Made by a program: the position numbers and the translations under genes. Below, one piece after another: positions 41,450 to 49,522 of a stretch of DNA of 64,000 nucleotides. Source of the DNA: Streptomyces acidiscabies. Lineage in GTDB: Bacteria; Actinomycetota; Actinomycetes; Streptomycetales; Streptomycetaceae. Under the pieces are notes generated by a model, which was not told the origin of the DNA, did not search any database, and saw nothing but the letters and a program-made list of their open reading frames with translations. The stretch lies in the NCBI RefSeq assembly GCF_020010905.1, contig NZ_JAGJBY010000001.1, positions 1,198,001-1,262,000 on the forward strand. The letters are read 5' to 3'. The stretch's first letter is position 1. The number at the start of each line of letters is the position of its first letter.

Positions 41450-41827
41450 GTGGCGATCAAAGTGACCGGTGAGGAGCGGGGCCGCTGGGCCGTGCTCCAT
41501 GTGACGGGCGAACTGGACCTGGTCACCTCGACCAGCCTGCGCCGACGGGTCCACGACGAGGTGGCCGAGGGCCGTCACCTCCTCGTCCTCGACCTCTCCG
41601 GCGTCCGGTTCTGCGACTCCAGCGGCGTCGGCGTCCTCATCGCCGCCCGCCGCCTCCTGCGCTCCTGCGGCGGCCGGCTGCGCCTCGTCCTCCCGGCGGG
41701 CGGCGGCCAGGACGCGCACGTTAACAAGGTCTTCGGCGCGCTCGGCGTGCGGCGGCTGTTCGACGTGTACGCGAGCCTCGACGAGGCGACGACGGAGGAG
41801 GAACTGCCGAGCCAGGTGTCGGCGTAG
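41450..41827 (+). CDS. STAS-domain anti-sigma factor antagonist
   Basis: This 125-residue single-domain protein starts MAIKVTGEERGRWAVLHVTGELDLVT and has the SpoIIAA-type phosphorylation loop FCDSSGVGVLIAARRLL, in which the second Ser is the expected switch residue. Such proteins bind an HATPase anti-sigma kinase and free a sigma factor when dephosphorylated. Three consecutive GTG codons (41444, 41447, 41450) are possible starts; 41450 fits best with GAAGGG. An HATPase-only protein is encoded at 47684. Confidence 0.88.
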   Translation: MAIKVTGEERGRWAVLHVTGELDLVTSTSLRRRVHDEVAEGRHLLVLDLSGVRFCDSSGVGVLIAARRLLRSCGGRLRLVLPAGGGQDAHVNKVFGALGVRRLFDVYASLDEATTEEELPSQVSA

Positions 41828-41854
41828 CCGGTCGCCTCTACAGCGCCCCCGGTG

Positions 41855-42319
41855 TCACAGTGTCCGCCCGGCCTCGGTCACGAAGGCCGTCACCGCCGCG
41901 CGCGTGATGTCGCGGCGTGTCTCCAGCTCGGCCCGGTCGGGAGCCCTGTGCAGCTGGTCGGTCAGCTCCAGAGCCTCGCGCGCCCGCGCGACCAGCGCCT
42001 CGTCCGACGTGAGCATCTGGACGCGGAACAGCGCCTCCTGGACCGTCGTCCGCTGCGCGTACCCCTCCAGGCGGGCCCGGCGCGCCTCCTGAGGCTCGTT
42101 GTCCTCGTGCAGCCGGAACCACCGGTCCAGCAGCACCCGCCGGTAGGTGACCAGCGCCCCCGCGTACGCGGAGTACGCGGCCATCCGCTCCTGCCGCAGC
42201 CGCTCGTCGCGCGCGAAGCGCTCCGCCCGCTCGGCCGCCCGGACCTGGAACCGGTGGGTGAGCCCCGCGCCGAGCAGGGTCCCCAGCACCGCCACGAGAC
42301 TCGCCGTCAACGTCTCCAC
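41855..42319 (-). CDS. small membrane-anchored helical hypothetical protein
   Basis: This 154-residue protein has one N-terminal membrane segment (LTASLVAVLGTLLGAGLTHRF) followed by a long charged, coiled-coil-like helix region rich in Arg, Glu and Ala (RAAERAERFARDERLRQERMAAYSAYAGAL). I do not recognise a named family and propose no function. The frame starts at GTG and the gene lies between the STAS gene and the acyl-CoA synthetase. Confidence 0.7.
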   Translation of the reverse strand: METLTASLVAVLGTLLGAGLTHRFQVRAAERAERFARDERLRQERMAAYSAYAGALVTYRRVLLDRWFRLHEDNEPQEARRARLEGYAQRTTVQEALFRVQMLTSDEALVARAREALELTDQLHRAPDRAELETRRDITRAAVTAFVTEAGRTL

Positions 42320-42353
42320 GCCGGACAGTTGATCACACCACCCCGTCCCCTTC

Positions 42354-43856
42354 TCAACCCTGCGAATACCGCTCCCGCAGCTTGTACTTGAGTACCTTGC
42401 GCAGCGTCTCGTTGCGCGGCAGCGCTTCGACCACCTCCAGCCGCTCCGGCAGCTTGTGCGCCGAGAGCCCCTGCTCGCGGAGGTAGGCGACGACGCCCGC
42501 CAGGCTCAACTCGCCCTGTCCGTCCGCCGGTTCCACCACCGCGCACACCAACTCCCCGCGCTCCGCGTCCGGCAGCCCCACCACCGCGGCCTCCCCGATG
42601 CCGGGGTGCGCGGCGAGGAGGTCCTCGATCTCCTTCGCGGAGACGTTCTCGCCCTTGCGGATGATGACGTCCTTCAGCCGCCCGGTGAGGACGAGGTGCC
42701 CGGTGGGGGTGACGTACCCGAGGTCGCCGGTGCGCAGGAACCCGTCCGCGTCGAATGCCTCGGCGGTCTGCTCGGGGTCCAGGTACCCCTGGCAGACGGC
42801 CTCCCCGCGCAGCCGCACCTCGCTGTCGACGATGCGTATCTCCATCCCTTCCGGCGGTCTCCCCTCTGTCGTCGCCAGGTTCTCCGGGGTGTCGTCCGGC
42901 GAGCCCATCGTGATCATCGGTACCTCGGTCATGCCGTATCCGTGCGTCAGCTGGACCTCCAGCTCCCGTACCACCGCGTGGTACACCTCCGGCGGCTTCG
43001 GCGCTCCGCCGCCCGCGAGGAGCCTCAGCGTCGGGATCACCTTCGTCCCCGGCTGCTTGCGCTGCTCCGCGAGGAACATCGAGTAGAACGCCGTCGACCC
43101 GCCCGCCACCGTCACGCCGTGCCGCCGGAACTCTCCGAGCGCCTCGGGGAGGGCGAACCGCTCGAACATCACCGCCGGGAAGCCGTAGAGCAGCAGCATC
43201 ACCATGTAGTCCGGCCCCCCGATGTGGGCGTACGGGAAGGCCATCGACCCCACGTCCGTCTCCGACAGGCGCAGTGCGTGGGCGAGGCAGGCACCCCCGG
43301 CGATGAGCGAGCGGTCTGTGTGGAGAACTCCCTTGGGGTCCGAGGTCGTTCCCGAGGTCCAGTAGATCCACCGAACGGAGTAACCGTCGCTGGGCGGAGC
43401 AGGCAGAACGGCCGGATCTCCGGTGGGCAGCCGGTCGTACGCCTCGAAGATCCCCTTCGCGCCGAGCCGCCGTGCCAGGCCGGTGTGGTCGAAGTCCCGC
43501 CAGACGCCCGGCACGGCGAAGAACTCGGCCCTGGACTCCCGCAGCGCGAAGCCGACCTCGCGGTCCCGGTAGAACGGGATCACGGGGCTCTGGACGGCGC
43601 CCAGGCGCGCGAGCGCGAAGGACAGGACGGCCGTCTCGATCCGGGTGGGGAGCTGCCAGGCGACGACCGTGCCGGGGCGCACCCCCATGCCGTACAGGCC
43701 GGCCGCCGTGCGCTCGGCGCCGTCGCGCAGCTCGCCGAACGTCAGCGCGCGGTCGTCCTGGAGGAGCACCGGGCGGTCGGGGGTGAGGGCGGCGCGGCGG
43801 TCGAGGAGTTCCCAGAGGGTGCGGGCGGAGCTCAGCGCGTGCGCGGTGTCGGTCAC
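42354..43856 (-). CDS. AMP-forming acyl-CoA synthetase (cyclohexanecarboxylate-CoA ligase-like)
   Basis: This 500-residue ANL ligase has the P-loop YWTSGTTSDPKGVLHTD, HGYGMTEVPMITMG, the hinge TGDLGYVTPTGHLVLTGRLKDVIIRKGENVS and a C-terminal Lys in PRNETLRKVLKYKL. It resembles cyclohexanecarboxylate and medium-chain alicyclic acid ligases by general features. It would activate a carboxylic acid for the catabolic enzymes encoded to its right. Two copies of the 17-bp TCTGACG-type operator lie in the divergent region with the amidohydrolase gene, so both are probably co-repressed. GTG start after GGGGGTCCGAA. Confidence 0.88.
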   Translation of the reverse strand: MTDTAHALSSARTLWELLDRRAALTPDRPVLLQDDRALTFGELRDGAERTAAGLYGMGVRPGTVVAWQLPTRIETAVLSFALARLGAVQSPVIPFYRDREVGFALRESRAEFFAVPGVWRDFDHTGLARRLGAKGIFEAYDRLPTGDPAVLPAPPSDGYSVRWIYWTSGTTSDPKGVLHTDRSLIAGGACLAHALRLSETDVGSMAFPYAHIGGPDYMVMLLLYGFPAVMFERFALPEALGEFRRHGVTVAGGSTAFYSMFLAEQRKQPGTKVIPTLRLLAGGGAPKPPEVYHAVVRELEVQLTHGYGMTEVPMITMGSPDDTPENLATTEGRPPEGMEIRIVDSEVRLRGEAVCQGYLDPEQTAEAFDADGFLRTGDLGYVTPTGHLVLTGRLKDVIIRKGENVSAKEIEDLLAAHPGIGEAAVVGLPDAERGELVCAVVEPADGQGELSLAGVVAYLREQGLSAHKLPERLEVVEALPRNETLRKVLKYKLRERYSQG

Positions 43857-43873
43857 TTCGGACCCCCTGCTTC

Positions 43874-43890
43874 TCTGACGGATCGTCAGA
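43874..43890. promoter_or_regulatory. regulon operator site 1 (perfect 17-bp palindrome)
   Basis: TCTGACG-GAT-CGTCAGA, both arms perfect, located 18 bases upstream of the acyl-CoA synthetase start. It is the best-symmetry member of a set of six sites in this half of the window and defines the consensus nCTGACGnnnCGTCAGn. The size and symmetry are typical of a TetR-family dimer. Confidence 0.8.
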
Positions 43891-43952
43891 TCGTAGGAGC
43901 GTGCGCCTTGTCGGTCCAGGGGTGCGGGGCTAGTCTGCGCGTGACGACAGGA

Positions 43953-43969
43953 TCTGACGGTCCATCAGA
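43953..43969. promoter_or_regulatory. regulon operator site 2
   Basis: TCTGACG-GTC-CATCAGA, one mismatch from perfect symmetry, 20 bases upstream of the amidohydrolase ATG. With site 1 it would allow one repressor to control both divergent transcripts. Confidence 0.78.
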
Positions 43970-43988
43970 TATCGGGAGTGGGGGCCTC

Positions 43989-45182
43989 ATGGGCGAGCTG
44001 CCGCGCATCGTCAGCGTCGACGACCACGTGATCGAGCCGGCGCACCTCTTCGAGACCTGGCTGCCGGCGAAGTACCGGGAGCACGGGCCGAAGCCGCTGA
44101 CCGCCGGGATCGGTGAACTGGCCTACATCGGCGGCAAGTACCAGATCACGATGGACCCGGACGGGCCGCCCGCCGACTGGTGGATCTACGAGGGCCTCAA
44201 ATTCCCCTACAAGCGCGTCATCGCCGCCGTCGGCTTCGACCGCGACGACATGACCCTGGAGGGCATCACACGCGCGGAGATGCGCCCCGGCTGCTACGAC
44301 CCGGTCGAGCGGCTCAAGGACATGGACCTCAACCACGTCGAGGCGAGCCTGTGCTTCCCGTCCTTCCCGCGCTTCTGCGGGCAGACCTTCGCGGAGGCGC
44401 AGGACAAGGACGTCGCCCTCGCGTGCGTGCGCGCCTACAACGACTGGATGGTCGAGGAGTGGTGCGGCGGCAGTGGCGGACGGCTCATCCCGCTCTGCCT
44501 GATCCCCCTGTGGGACATCGGCCTCGCCGTCGAGGAGATCCGGCGCAACGCCGCGCGCGGGGTGCGCGCCGTGACGTTCTCCGAGATCCCCACCCACCTC
44601 GGCCTGCCGTCCATCCACTCCGGCTACTGGGACCCCTTCTTCGCGGCCTGCCAGGACACCGGGACGGTCGTCAACATGCACATCGGCTCGTCCTCCCAGA
44701 TGCCCGCCGCCTCCCCCGACGCGCCGCCGGCCGTCCAGGCGGCCCTGTCGTTCAACAACGCCATGGCGTCGATGATGGACTTCCTCTTCAGCGGCGTCCT
44801 GGTGCGCTTCCCGCGCCTCAAACTCGCCTACTCCGAGGGGCAGATGGGCTGGATCCCGTACGCCCTGGAGCGCGCCGACGACGTCTGGGAGGAACACCGC
44901 GCGTGGGGCGGCGTCCGCGACCTGGTCCCCGAACCGCCGTCGACGTACTACTACCGGCAGATCTTCTGCTGCTTCTTCCGCGACAAGCACGGCGTCGCCT
45001 CCATCGACGTCGTCGGCCGCGACAACGCCACCTTCGAGACGGACTACCCGCACGTCGACTCGACGTTCCCGCACACCAAACAGATCGCCCTGGAGCACGT
45101 CGAGGGACTCGACGAGGAGACGACCTACAAGCTGATGCGCGGCAACGCGATCCGCATGCTCGACCTGGACCTCGACAAGTAG
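43989..45182 (+). CDS. amidohydrolase (ACMSD-like TIM-barrel) family protein
   Basis: This 397-residue protein has amidohydrolase_2 features: SVDDHVIEPAHLFETWLPAKY (metal-binding D-x-H at the first strand), a central VNMHIGSSSQMP His, KLAYSEGQMGWIPYALERAD, and a terminal ETDYPHVDSTFPHTK Asp. Relatives include ACMSD and resorcylate decarboxylases, which decarboxylate or hydrolyse ring acids or ring-opened products. In a cluster with acyl-CoA synthetase and dehydrogenases it is more likely a pathway hydrolase or decarboxylase. Five bases separate it from the next acyl-CoA dehydrogenase gene. ATG 43989 lies just after operator site 2. Confidence 0.86.
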   Translation: MGELPRIVSVDDHVIEPAHLFETWLPAKYREHGPKPLTAGIGELAYIGGKYQITMDPDGPPADWWIYEGLKFPYKRVIAAVGFDRDDMTLEGITRAEMRPGCYDPVERLKDMDLNHVEASLCFPSFPRFCGQTFAEAQDKDVALACVRAYNDWMVEEWCGGSGGRLIPLCLIPLWDIGLAVEEIRRNAARGVRAVTFSEIPTHLGLPSIHSGYWDPFFAACQDTGTVVNMHIGSSSQMPAASPDAPPAVQAALSFNNAMASMMDFLFSGVLVRFPRLKLAYSEGQMGWIPYALERADDVWEEHRAWGGVRDLVPEPPSTYYYRQIFCCFFRDKHGVASIDVVGRDNATFETDYPHVDSTFPHTKQIALEHVEGLDEETTYKLMRGNAIRMLDLDLDK

Positions 45183-45187
45183 CGCGC

Positions 45188-46318
45188 ATGGACCTCGCGT
45201 ACACGCCCGAGGAGGAGGAGTTCCGCGCGCGCCTGCGCGCGTGGCTGACGGAAACGCTGCCCCTGCTGCCGCCGAAGCCGTCGCCGGACGACTGGCCCGC
45301 GCGGCGCGCGTACGACCTCGGCTGGCAGCGCAGGCTGTACGACGCCGGCTACGCGCACGTGCACTGGGACGCCTCCCCGACGGTCCGCCTGATCTTCCTG
45401 GAGGAGACCGAGCGGGCCGGCGCCCCCTACGTGGGCGCGGGCTTCGTGGGCCTCCTGCACGCGGGCCCGACGATCGCCGCCGAGGGCACGGCCGAGCAGC
45501 GGGAACGCTGGCTGGAGCCGATCCTGCGCGGCGAGGAGGTCTGGTGCCAGGGGTTCAGCGAACCGGACGCCGGCTCCGACCTCGCCTCCCTGCGCACGCG
45601 TGCGCGGCGCGACGGCGACGTCTACCGGGTCACCGGCTCCAAGATCTGGATGTCCCACGCGGAGGTCGCCGACTGGTGCGAACTCCTCGTGCGCACCGAC
45701 CCGGACGCCCCCAAGCACCGGGGCATCACCTGGCTCGCGATGCCGATGGACGCGCCGGGCATCACCGTACGGCCGCTGCGCACGCTCGCCGGGTCCGCCG
45801 AGTTCGCCGAGGTGTTCCTCGACGACGTGCCGGTGCCGGTCGCGAACCGGGTCGGCGACGAGAACGACGGCTGGCGCGTCACGATGGTCACGCTCTCCTT
45901 CGAGCGTGGCACCGCCTTCGCCGGCGAGGTGGTCGCCTGTCGCCGTGTGCTGGCCGAACTCGCCCGCGAGGCCCTGGCGGTCGGCCGCTGGGACGATCCG
46001 GCCCTACGGCGCCGTCTGGGCCGCCTGGACGCCGAGCTGCGGGCGCTGTGGCGGCTCGTCCAGTGGAACGTCTCGGAGGCGACCGCGAACGGCGTGCCCG
46101 GGGTGGGGGGCTCGGTCTTCAAGCTGCGCTTCTCGCACGCGCGCCAGGAGCTGTACGACGCCGCCGCCGAGGTGCTGGGCGACGGGGCGCTGGATCTGGA
46201 CCGGCCGTGGGTGCTGGAGCGGCTGTCGTCGCTGTCGTACACGATCGCGGCGGGGACGTCGCAGATCCAGCGGACGATCGTGGCGGAACGGGTGCTGGGG
46301 CTGCCCAAGGGGCGCTGA
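45188..46318 (+). CDS. acyl-CoA dehydrogenase, long subunit of a probable heteromer
   Basis: This 376-residue protein begins MDLAYTPEEEEFRARLRAWL and has WCQGFSEPDAGSDLASLRTRA (flavin/substrate motif), GSKIWMSHAEVADWCELLVRT and a C-terminal TSQIQRTIVAERVLGLPKG. It keeps the FAD-binding middle domain. The next gene encodes a shorter dehydrogenase without a normal middle domain; such long/short pairs form alpha2beta2 dehydrogenases in actinobacterial steroid side-chain catabolism (FadE/ChsE type). The substrate here is unknown. Thirteen bases separate the two genes. Confidence 0.88.
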   Translation: MDLAYTPEEEEFRARLRAWLTETLPLLPPKPSPDDWPARRAYDLGWQRRLYDAGYAHVHWDASPTVRLIFLEETERAGAPYVGAGFVGLLHAGPTIAAEGTAEQRERWLEPILRGEEVWCQGFSEPDAGSDLASLRTRARRDGDVYRVTGSKIWMSHAEVADWCELLVRTDPDAPKHRGITWLAMPMDAPGITVRPLRTLAGSAEFAEVFLDDVPVPVANRVGDENDGWRVTMVTLSFERGTAFAGEVVACRRVLAELAREALAVGRWDDPALRRRLGRLDAELRALWRLVQWNVSEATANGVPGVGGSVFKLRFSHARQELYDAAAEVLGDGALDLDRPWVLERLSSLSYTIAAGTSQIQRTIVAERVLGLPKGR

Positions 46319-46331
46319 CGGGGAGGGACTT

Positions 46332-47225
46332 GTGAGATTCCGGCTGACCGACGATCAGCGTGCCCTGCGCGCGGGCGTGCGTGAGGTGCTCGACCGGCGC
46401 TTCGGGCCCGACGCGCTGCGGGCCGCCGTGGGGAAACCCGTGCTGGACCGGGGGCTGTGGCGGGCCCTGGGGGAGGCCGGTTTCTTCGCGCTGCGGCTGC
46501 CCGAGGCGGACGGCGGGGTCGGACTCGGGCTGCCGGAGGCGGTGCTGGCGTTCGAGGAGGCCGGACGGGCGCTGCTGCCGGGGCCGTTGGTGGCGACGCA
46601 CCTTGCGGCGGGGGTGGTGCCGGGGGCGGCGGAGGGGGAGACCGTCGTCGCGATGGTCGACGGGGGGATCGTGGAGTGGTGGGCGGAGGCGGATGTCGTG
46701 GTCGGGGAGGGCGGTGCGATCGGGGTGGGGGAGGCTGTCGCGATGCGGTCGGTCGACCCGCTGACGCCGCTGCACCGCGTTCCCGTCGCCGCCCCGCGCG
46801 CGGGTGACCCGGTCGCCGTTCTCCTCACCGCCGCCGAGCAGCTCGGCACCGCCGTGCGCGCCTGCGAGCTGGCCGTCGACCACGCGCGTACGCGCGAGCA
46901 GTTCGGGCGTCCCATCGGCGCGTTCCAGGCCGTGCAGCACCTGTGCGCCGAGGCGCTGGTGCGCGTGGAGGTCGCGCGCGCGGCGGTGTACGCGGCGTCG
47001 GTCACCGGGGACGCCGTCGACATCGCGTGCGCGCGGGTGCTCGCCGACGAGGCCGCCGTACAGGGCGCGCGGGACTGCCTCCAGGTGTTCGGCGGGATGG
47101 GGTTCACCTGGGAGGCGGACGTACATCTGTTGCTCAAGCGCGCGTGGGTGCGGGCGAGGCGGGCGGGAGGGGCGCGCGAGAGCGAGGAACTCCTCGCGCG
47201 GGAGCTGCTCTCCGGGGCCGGCTGA
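46332..47225 (+). CDS. short acyl-CoA dehydrogenase, partner subunit
   Basis: This 297-residue protein has an N-terminal helical domain (MRFRLTDDQRALRAGVREVLDRRFG) and a C-terminal helical domain with TREQFGRPIGAFQAVQHLCAEALVRVEVARAAVYAAS and VFGGMGFTWEADVHLLLKRAW. Its middle beta-domain is shortened to about 70 residues and lacks the usual E-P-x-A/G-G-S motif. This is the pattern of the beta partner in heteromeric acyl-CoA dehydrogenases, where only half the active sites are complete. GTG 46332 follows GGGAGGGA, directly downstream of its likely partner. Confidence 0.87.
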   Translation: MRFRLTDDQRALRAGVREVLDRRFGPDALRAAVGKPVLDRGLWRALGEAGFFALRLPEADGGVGLGLPEAVLAFEEAGRALLPGPLVATHLAAGVVPGAAEGETVVAMVDGGIVEWWAEADVVVGEGGAIGVGEAVAMRSVDPLTPLHRVPVAAPRAGDPVAVLLTAAEQLGTAVRACELAVDHARTREQFGRPIGAFQAVQHLCAEALVRVEVARAAVYAASVTGDAVDIACARVLADEAAVQGARDCLQVFGGMGFTWEADVHLLLKRAWVRARRAGGARESEELLARELLSGAG

Positions 47226-47683
47226 CACCGCCGTGGCCTGCGGGGACGGTGCTGCGCGCGGGGGCGCGGTGTACGGATGTCGACGATTGTGGCAACGGGC
47301 GATGACGGTGTGTCGATACCTGGTTGTGTCCCGCACGTGACCCGTCACGGTGTGGAGTCGGGGATCCGCTCCGGTACCTTCGGGGGATGCGAGTGGTTCC
47401 GGGTGTGAGCCGCCCCGGTGTCGCCTGTCCGACTTCCGCAGAGGGGGGTCGCACAGTATGCCGCACGGGTACTCCTTCACGCTGGAATATGCCCGAAGCG
47501 CTCGTCGGGGTGACGGAACGTCGATCAAGCTGTTCTGCAAGGGATTCACGTTCTGTCACGATGCCTCGGGCCGTTGCCGGGGGCGCGCGGGAAATGGCTA
47601 CGATCGTGGCCCTCGTCGTCATGGTGGGCACGTCGCCGTCGTGGCGCGCGGGGCTGTGTCCGCCGGTTCGGATGGTGTGAGCG
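47226..47683. other. intergenic region upstream of the HATPase gene
   Basis: No gene is convincing. An open frame from about 47387 to 47680 has a weak start context (GGGGG then ATG) but poor codon bias. A partial match to the region's operator (GGTGACG-GAA-CGTCGAT, 47509-47525) keeps the core TGACGnnnCGTC but not the outer bases. AT-richer stretches near 47480-47570 suggest a promoter for the gene at 47684. Confidence 0.45.
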
Positions 47684-48163
47684 GTGCAGGTGCTTCAGAC
47701 GCAGTTGGAGATCCGGCCCGACCCCGCGGAGGTGGGGCGGGCCCGCAGATGGGCGTGCGCGCGCCTGGCCGGGTCGGCGCTGGCCGACGACGACGCGCTC
47801 GCCGAGACGCTCGCGCTGATCGTCTCCGAACTGGTCACCAACGCCGTCGTGCACACCGGCCGTCCGGCCGTCCTGAGCCTCTGTCTGCCCGGTGAGGCGG
47901 TCGGCGCGGCCACGGTGCGCCTGGAGGTCGCCGACGGCAGCGAGAGGGCTCCTGTGCCCCGCTGCGCGACCGACGACGCCACCGGCGGGCGCGGCCTCGC
48001 CCTCGTCGACGGGCTCGCCGACCGCTGGGGGTGGGCCGCCGAGGGGGCCGGCAAACGAATCTGGTGCGAACTCGACCGTCCCGCGCAGGCACAGGGGCAC
48101 GTCGCGGCGGAGTGCGGGCGGGCGCTGGGGATCTTCGAGGGGCTGGCCTACGGCGCCGTGTGA
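47684..48163 (+). CDS. HATPase-domain (RsbW/SpoIIAB-like) ATP-binding protein
   Basis: This 159-residue protein is a stand-alone GHKL ATPase domain: N-box LALIVSELVTNAVVHTG near residue 48, VRLEVADGSERAP, and G-box GGRGLALVDGLADRWGW. Streptomyces genomes contain many of these as anti-sigma kinases partnering STAS proteins. It interrupts the catabolic gene run and may be unrelated to it, or may adjust sigma-factor use there. GTG 47684 is used; the ribosome-binding site is unclear. Confidence 0.85.
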   Translation: MQVLQTQLEIRPDPAEVGRARRWACARLAGSALADDDALAETLALIVSELVTNAVVHTGRPAVLSLCLPGEAVGAATVRLEVADGSERAPVPRCATDDATGGRGLALVDGLADRWGWAAEGAGKRIWCELDRPAQAQGHVAAECGRALGIFEGLAYGAV

Positions 48164-48511
48164 CCCGCGTGCGCGTACGTGTGCCCGATCCGCACGGCGA
48201 GGGCCGGGCGGTGCGCCCGGCCGTGCTTCCGTGCGCGCCCGGCGCGAAGCGAGCGTACAACCACAAAACCCTGAGAGGGTGTTGACGTGACGTGTCCGTT
48301 TGATCACGCTTGTGGTCAGCGATTCGCCGCGAGGGGACGGCGAGGGCTTCGGTGACGGAAGTCCTCGGCGAGTGTGGGTCGTTGATTCGGCGTCGGTTCC
48401 CTCTCGGGGCGAGGGGACGCAGGGCGGGCGCGCCGAGTCCGGACGGCGGTGCGCGGTGCCGTGCTCGGGGCGGGCGCGGCGTGCCGCCGTCCGGTGCGTA
48501 CGGGAGAGCGC
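48164..48511. other. intergenic region between convergent genes
   Basis: About 350 bases between the HATPase gene and the end of the cyclase gene. I see a small dyad, ACCCT-GAG-AGGGT, near 48268 and an AT-richer stretch (48270-48310), but no gene with acceptable start and bias on either strand. Confidence 0.45.
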
Positions 48512-49438
48512 TCAGAGGACCGCGACGGGCGCCACGGGTGTGCCGGTCGCGCCGACGAACGGTTCCGGCATCGCCGACAGCAGGAACGCGTACCGCCCGG
48601 TTTCTCCACAGGCTGTGGACAACTCTTCCAGATTCCAGTTCTGCCCCTGGAGCATCCCCATCTCGACCAGGTCGAGCGCGTGCACCGGCAGCCACAGGTC
48701 CTCGATCTCCGGCGGGAAGATCTCGAAGGTCAGCGTGTCGTTCGCGACGGCGGCGACGTCCCGCGCGTGGAACCACTCCGGCGTCCGCACCGACAGCCCC
48801 GGCGACGGGTACGCGTACGCGTGCCGGTCCCCGCCGAGATACACCCGCACCTGCCCGGTCCGTACGAGGACGACGTCCCCCGCGCGCACGCGCACCTTGC
48901 CGAACTCCTCGGCCGCCGCCAGGTCCTGAGGCGTGACCGCGTGTCCGCCGTCCAGCTTCTCGACGCCCCGCGCGCGGGCGACGTCGAGCAGCACGCCCCG
49001 TGAGACGACGTGCCGCGCGGTGGCGATGCCGCTGAAGGCCGCGCCCGCGTGCGCGGTGATCGTGCCCGCCGGGCGCCCGTTGTAGATCCGCCCCGAGTGC
49101 GAGACGTGCGTCAGCGCGTCCCAGTGGGTGCCGGCCTGCAGTCCCATGGTCACCGCGTCGTCGCTGCACGCCACCGTGCCGGGGCCGAAGATCTCCTGGT
49201 TGATCTGCGTCATCGCGTGCAGCGGGTTGACGCGCCCGGGGATCGCCCCGGTCTGCACGCCGTCCTCCTTGAGGGGCAGCGCGAGCGGCACCCGGCGCCC
49301 GTCGCGCACCTCGGCGGCGGCCCGCCGTACGACGTCGCCGGTGATCAGGTTGAGCGTGCCGATCTCGTCGTCCGCGCCCCAACGCCCCCAGTTGTTCACG
49401 CGTTTGGCGATCTCGTGGAACTCCTCCGGCAGTGTCAT
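48512..49438 (-). CDS. cyclase-family (kynurenine formamidase-like) hydrolase
   Basis: This 308-residue protein has the cyclase-family metal motif AGTHWDALTHVSHSGRIYNG (HxxxDxxxH-type) and an N-terminal NNWGRWGADDEIGTLNLIT segment common in bacterial 'cyclase' hydrolases, with a late FEIFPPEIEDLWLPVHALDLVEMGM. These Zn or Mn enzymes hydrolyse amides, lactones or cyclic diketones (as in alicyclic ketone and ring-cleavage pathways). It is divergent from the SDR gene, with an operator in between. Its 3' part contains a DnaA-box 9-mer. Confidence 0.86.
   Translation of the reverse strand: MTLPEEFHEIAKRVNNWGRWGADDEIGTLNLITGDVVRRAAAEVRDGRRVPLALPLKEDGVQTGAIPGRVNPLHAMTQINQEIFGPGTVACSDDAVTMGLQAGTHWDALTHVSHSGRIYNGRPAGTITAHAGAAFSGIATARHVVSRGVLLDVARARGVEKLDGGHAVTPQDLAAAEEFGKVRVRAGDVVLVRTGQVRVYLGGDRHAYAYPSPGLSVRTPEWFHARDVAAVANDTLTFEIFPPEIEDLWLPVHALDLVEMGMLQGQNWNLEELSTACGETGRYAFLLSAMPEPFVGATGTPVAPVAVL
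48614..48622 (-). other. DnaA-box 9-mer TTGTCCACA
   Basis: The plus strand reads TGTGGACAA, the complement of TTGTCCACA, the preferred streptomycete DnaA box. It lies within the 3' part of the cyclase gene, inside a local dyad CCACAGGCTGTGG. It is one of three perfect boxes within about 4 kb. Confidence 0.5.
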
Positions 49439-49485
49439 CCGGTGCCTCCCGGGGCTTGTCCTCGGCGGTTGGCCGCGCCATAAAA

Positions 49486-49502
49486 TCTAACGGTCCGTCA
49501 GA
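49486..49502. promoter_or_regulatory. regulon operator site 3
   Basis: TCTAACG-GTC-CGTCAGA, one mismatch from perfect symmetry and identical in its right arm to site 1. It lies 47 bases upstream of the cyclase ATG (minus strand) and 20 bases upstream of the SDR GTG (plus strand), within an AT-rich island (TAAAATCTAACGG). It should control both genes. Confidence 0.8.
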
Positions 49503-49522
49503 AACCGTGGAAGGGGCGGGTC

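Noticed and set aside
47387..47680. Small gene upstream of the HATPase gene
   Set aside because: Codon bias is poor, with no domain and many rare codons; treated as intergenic.
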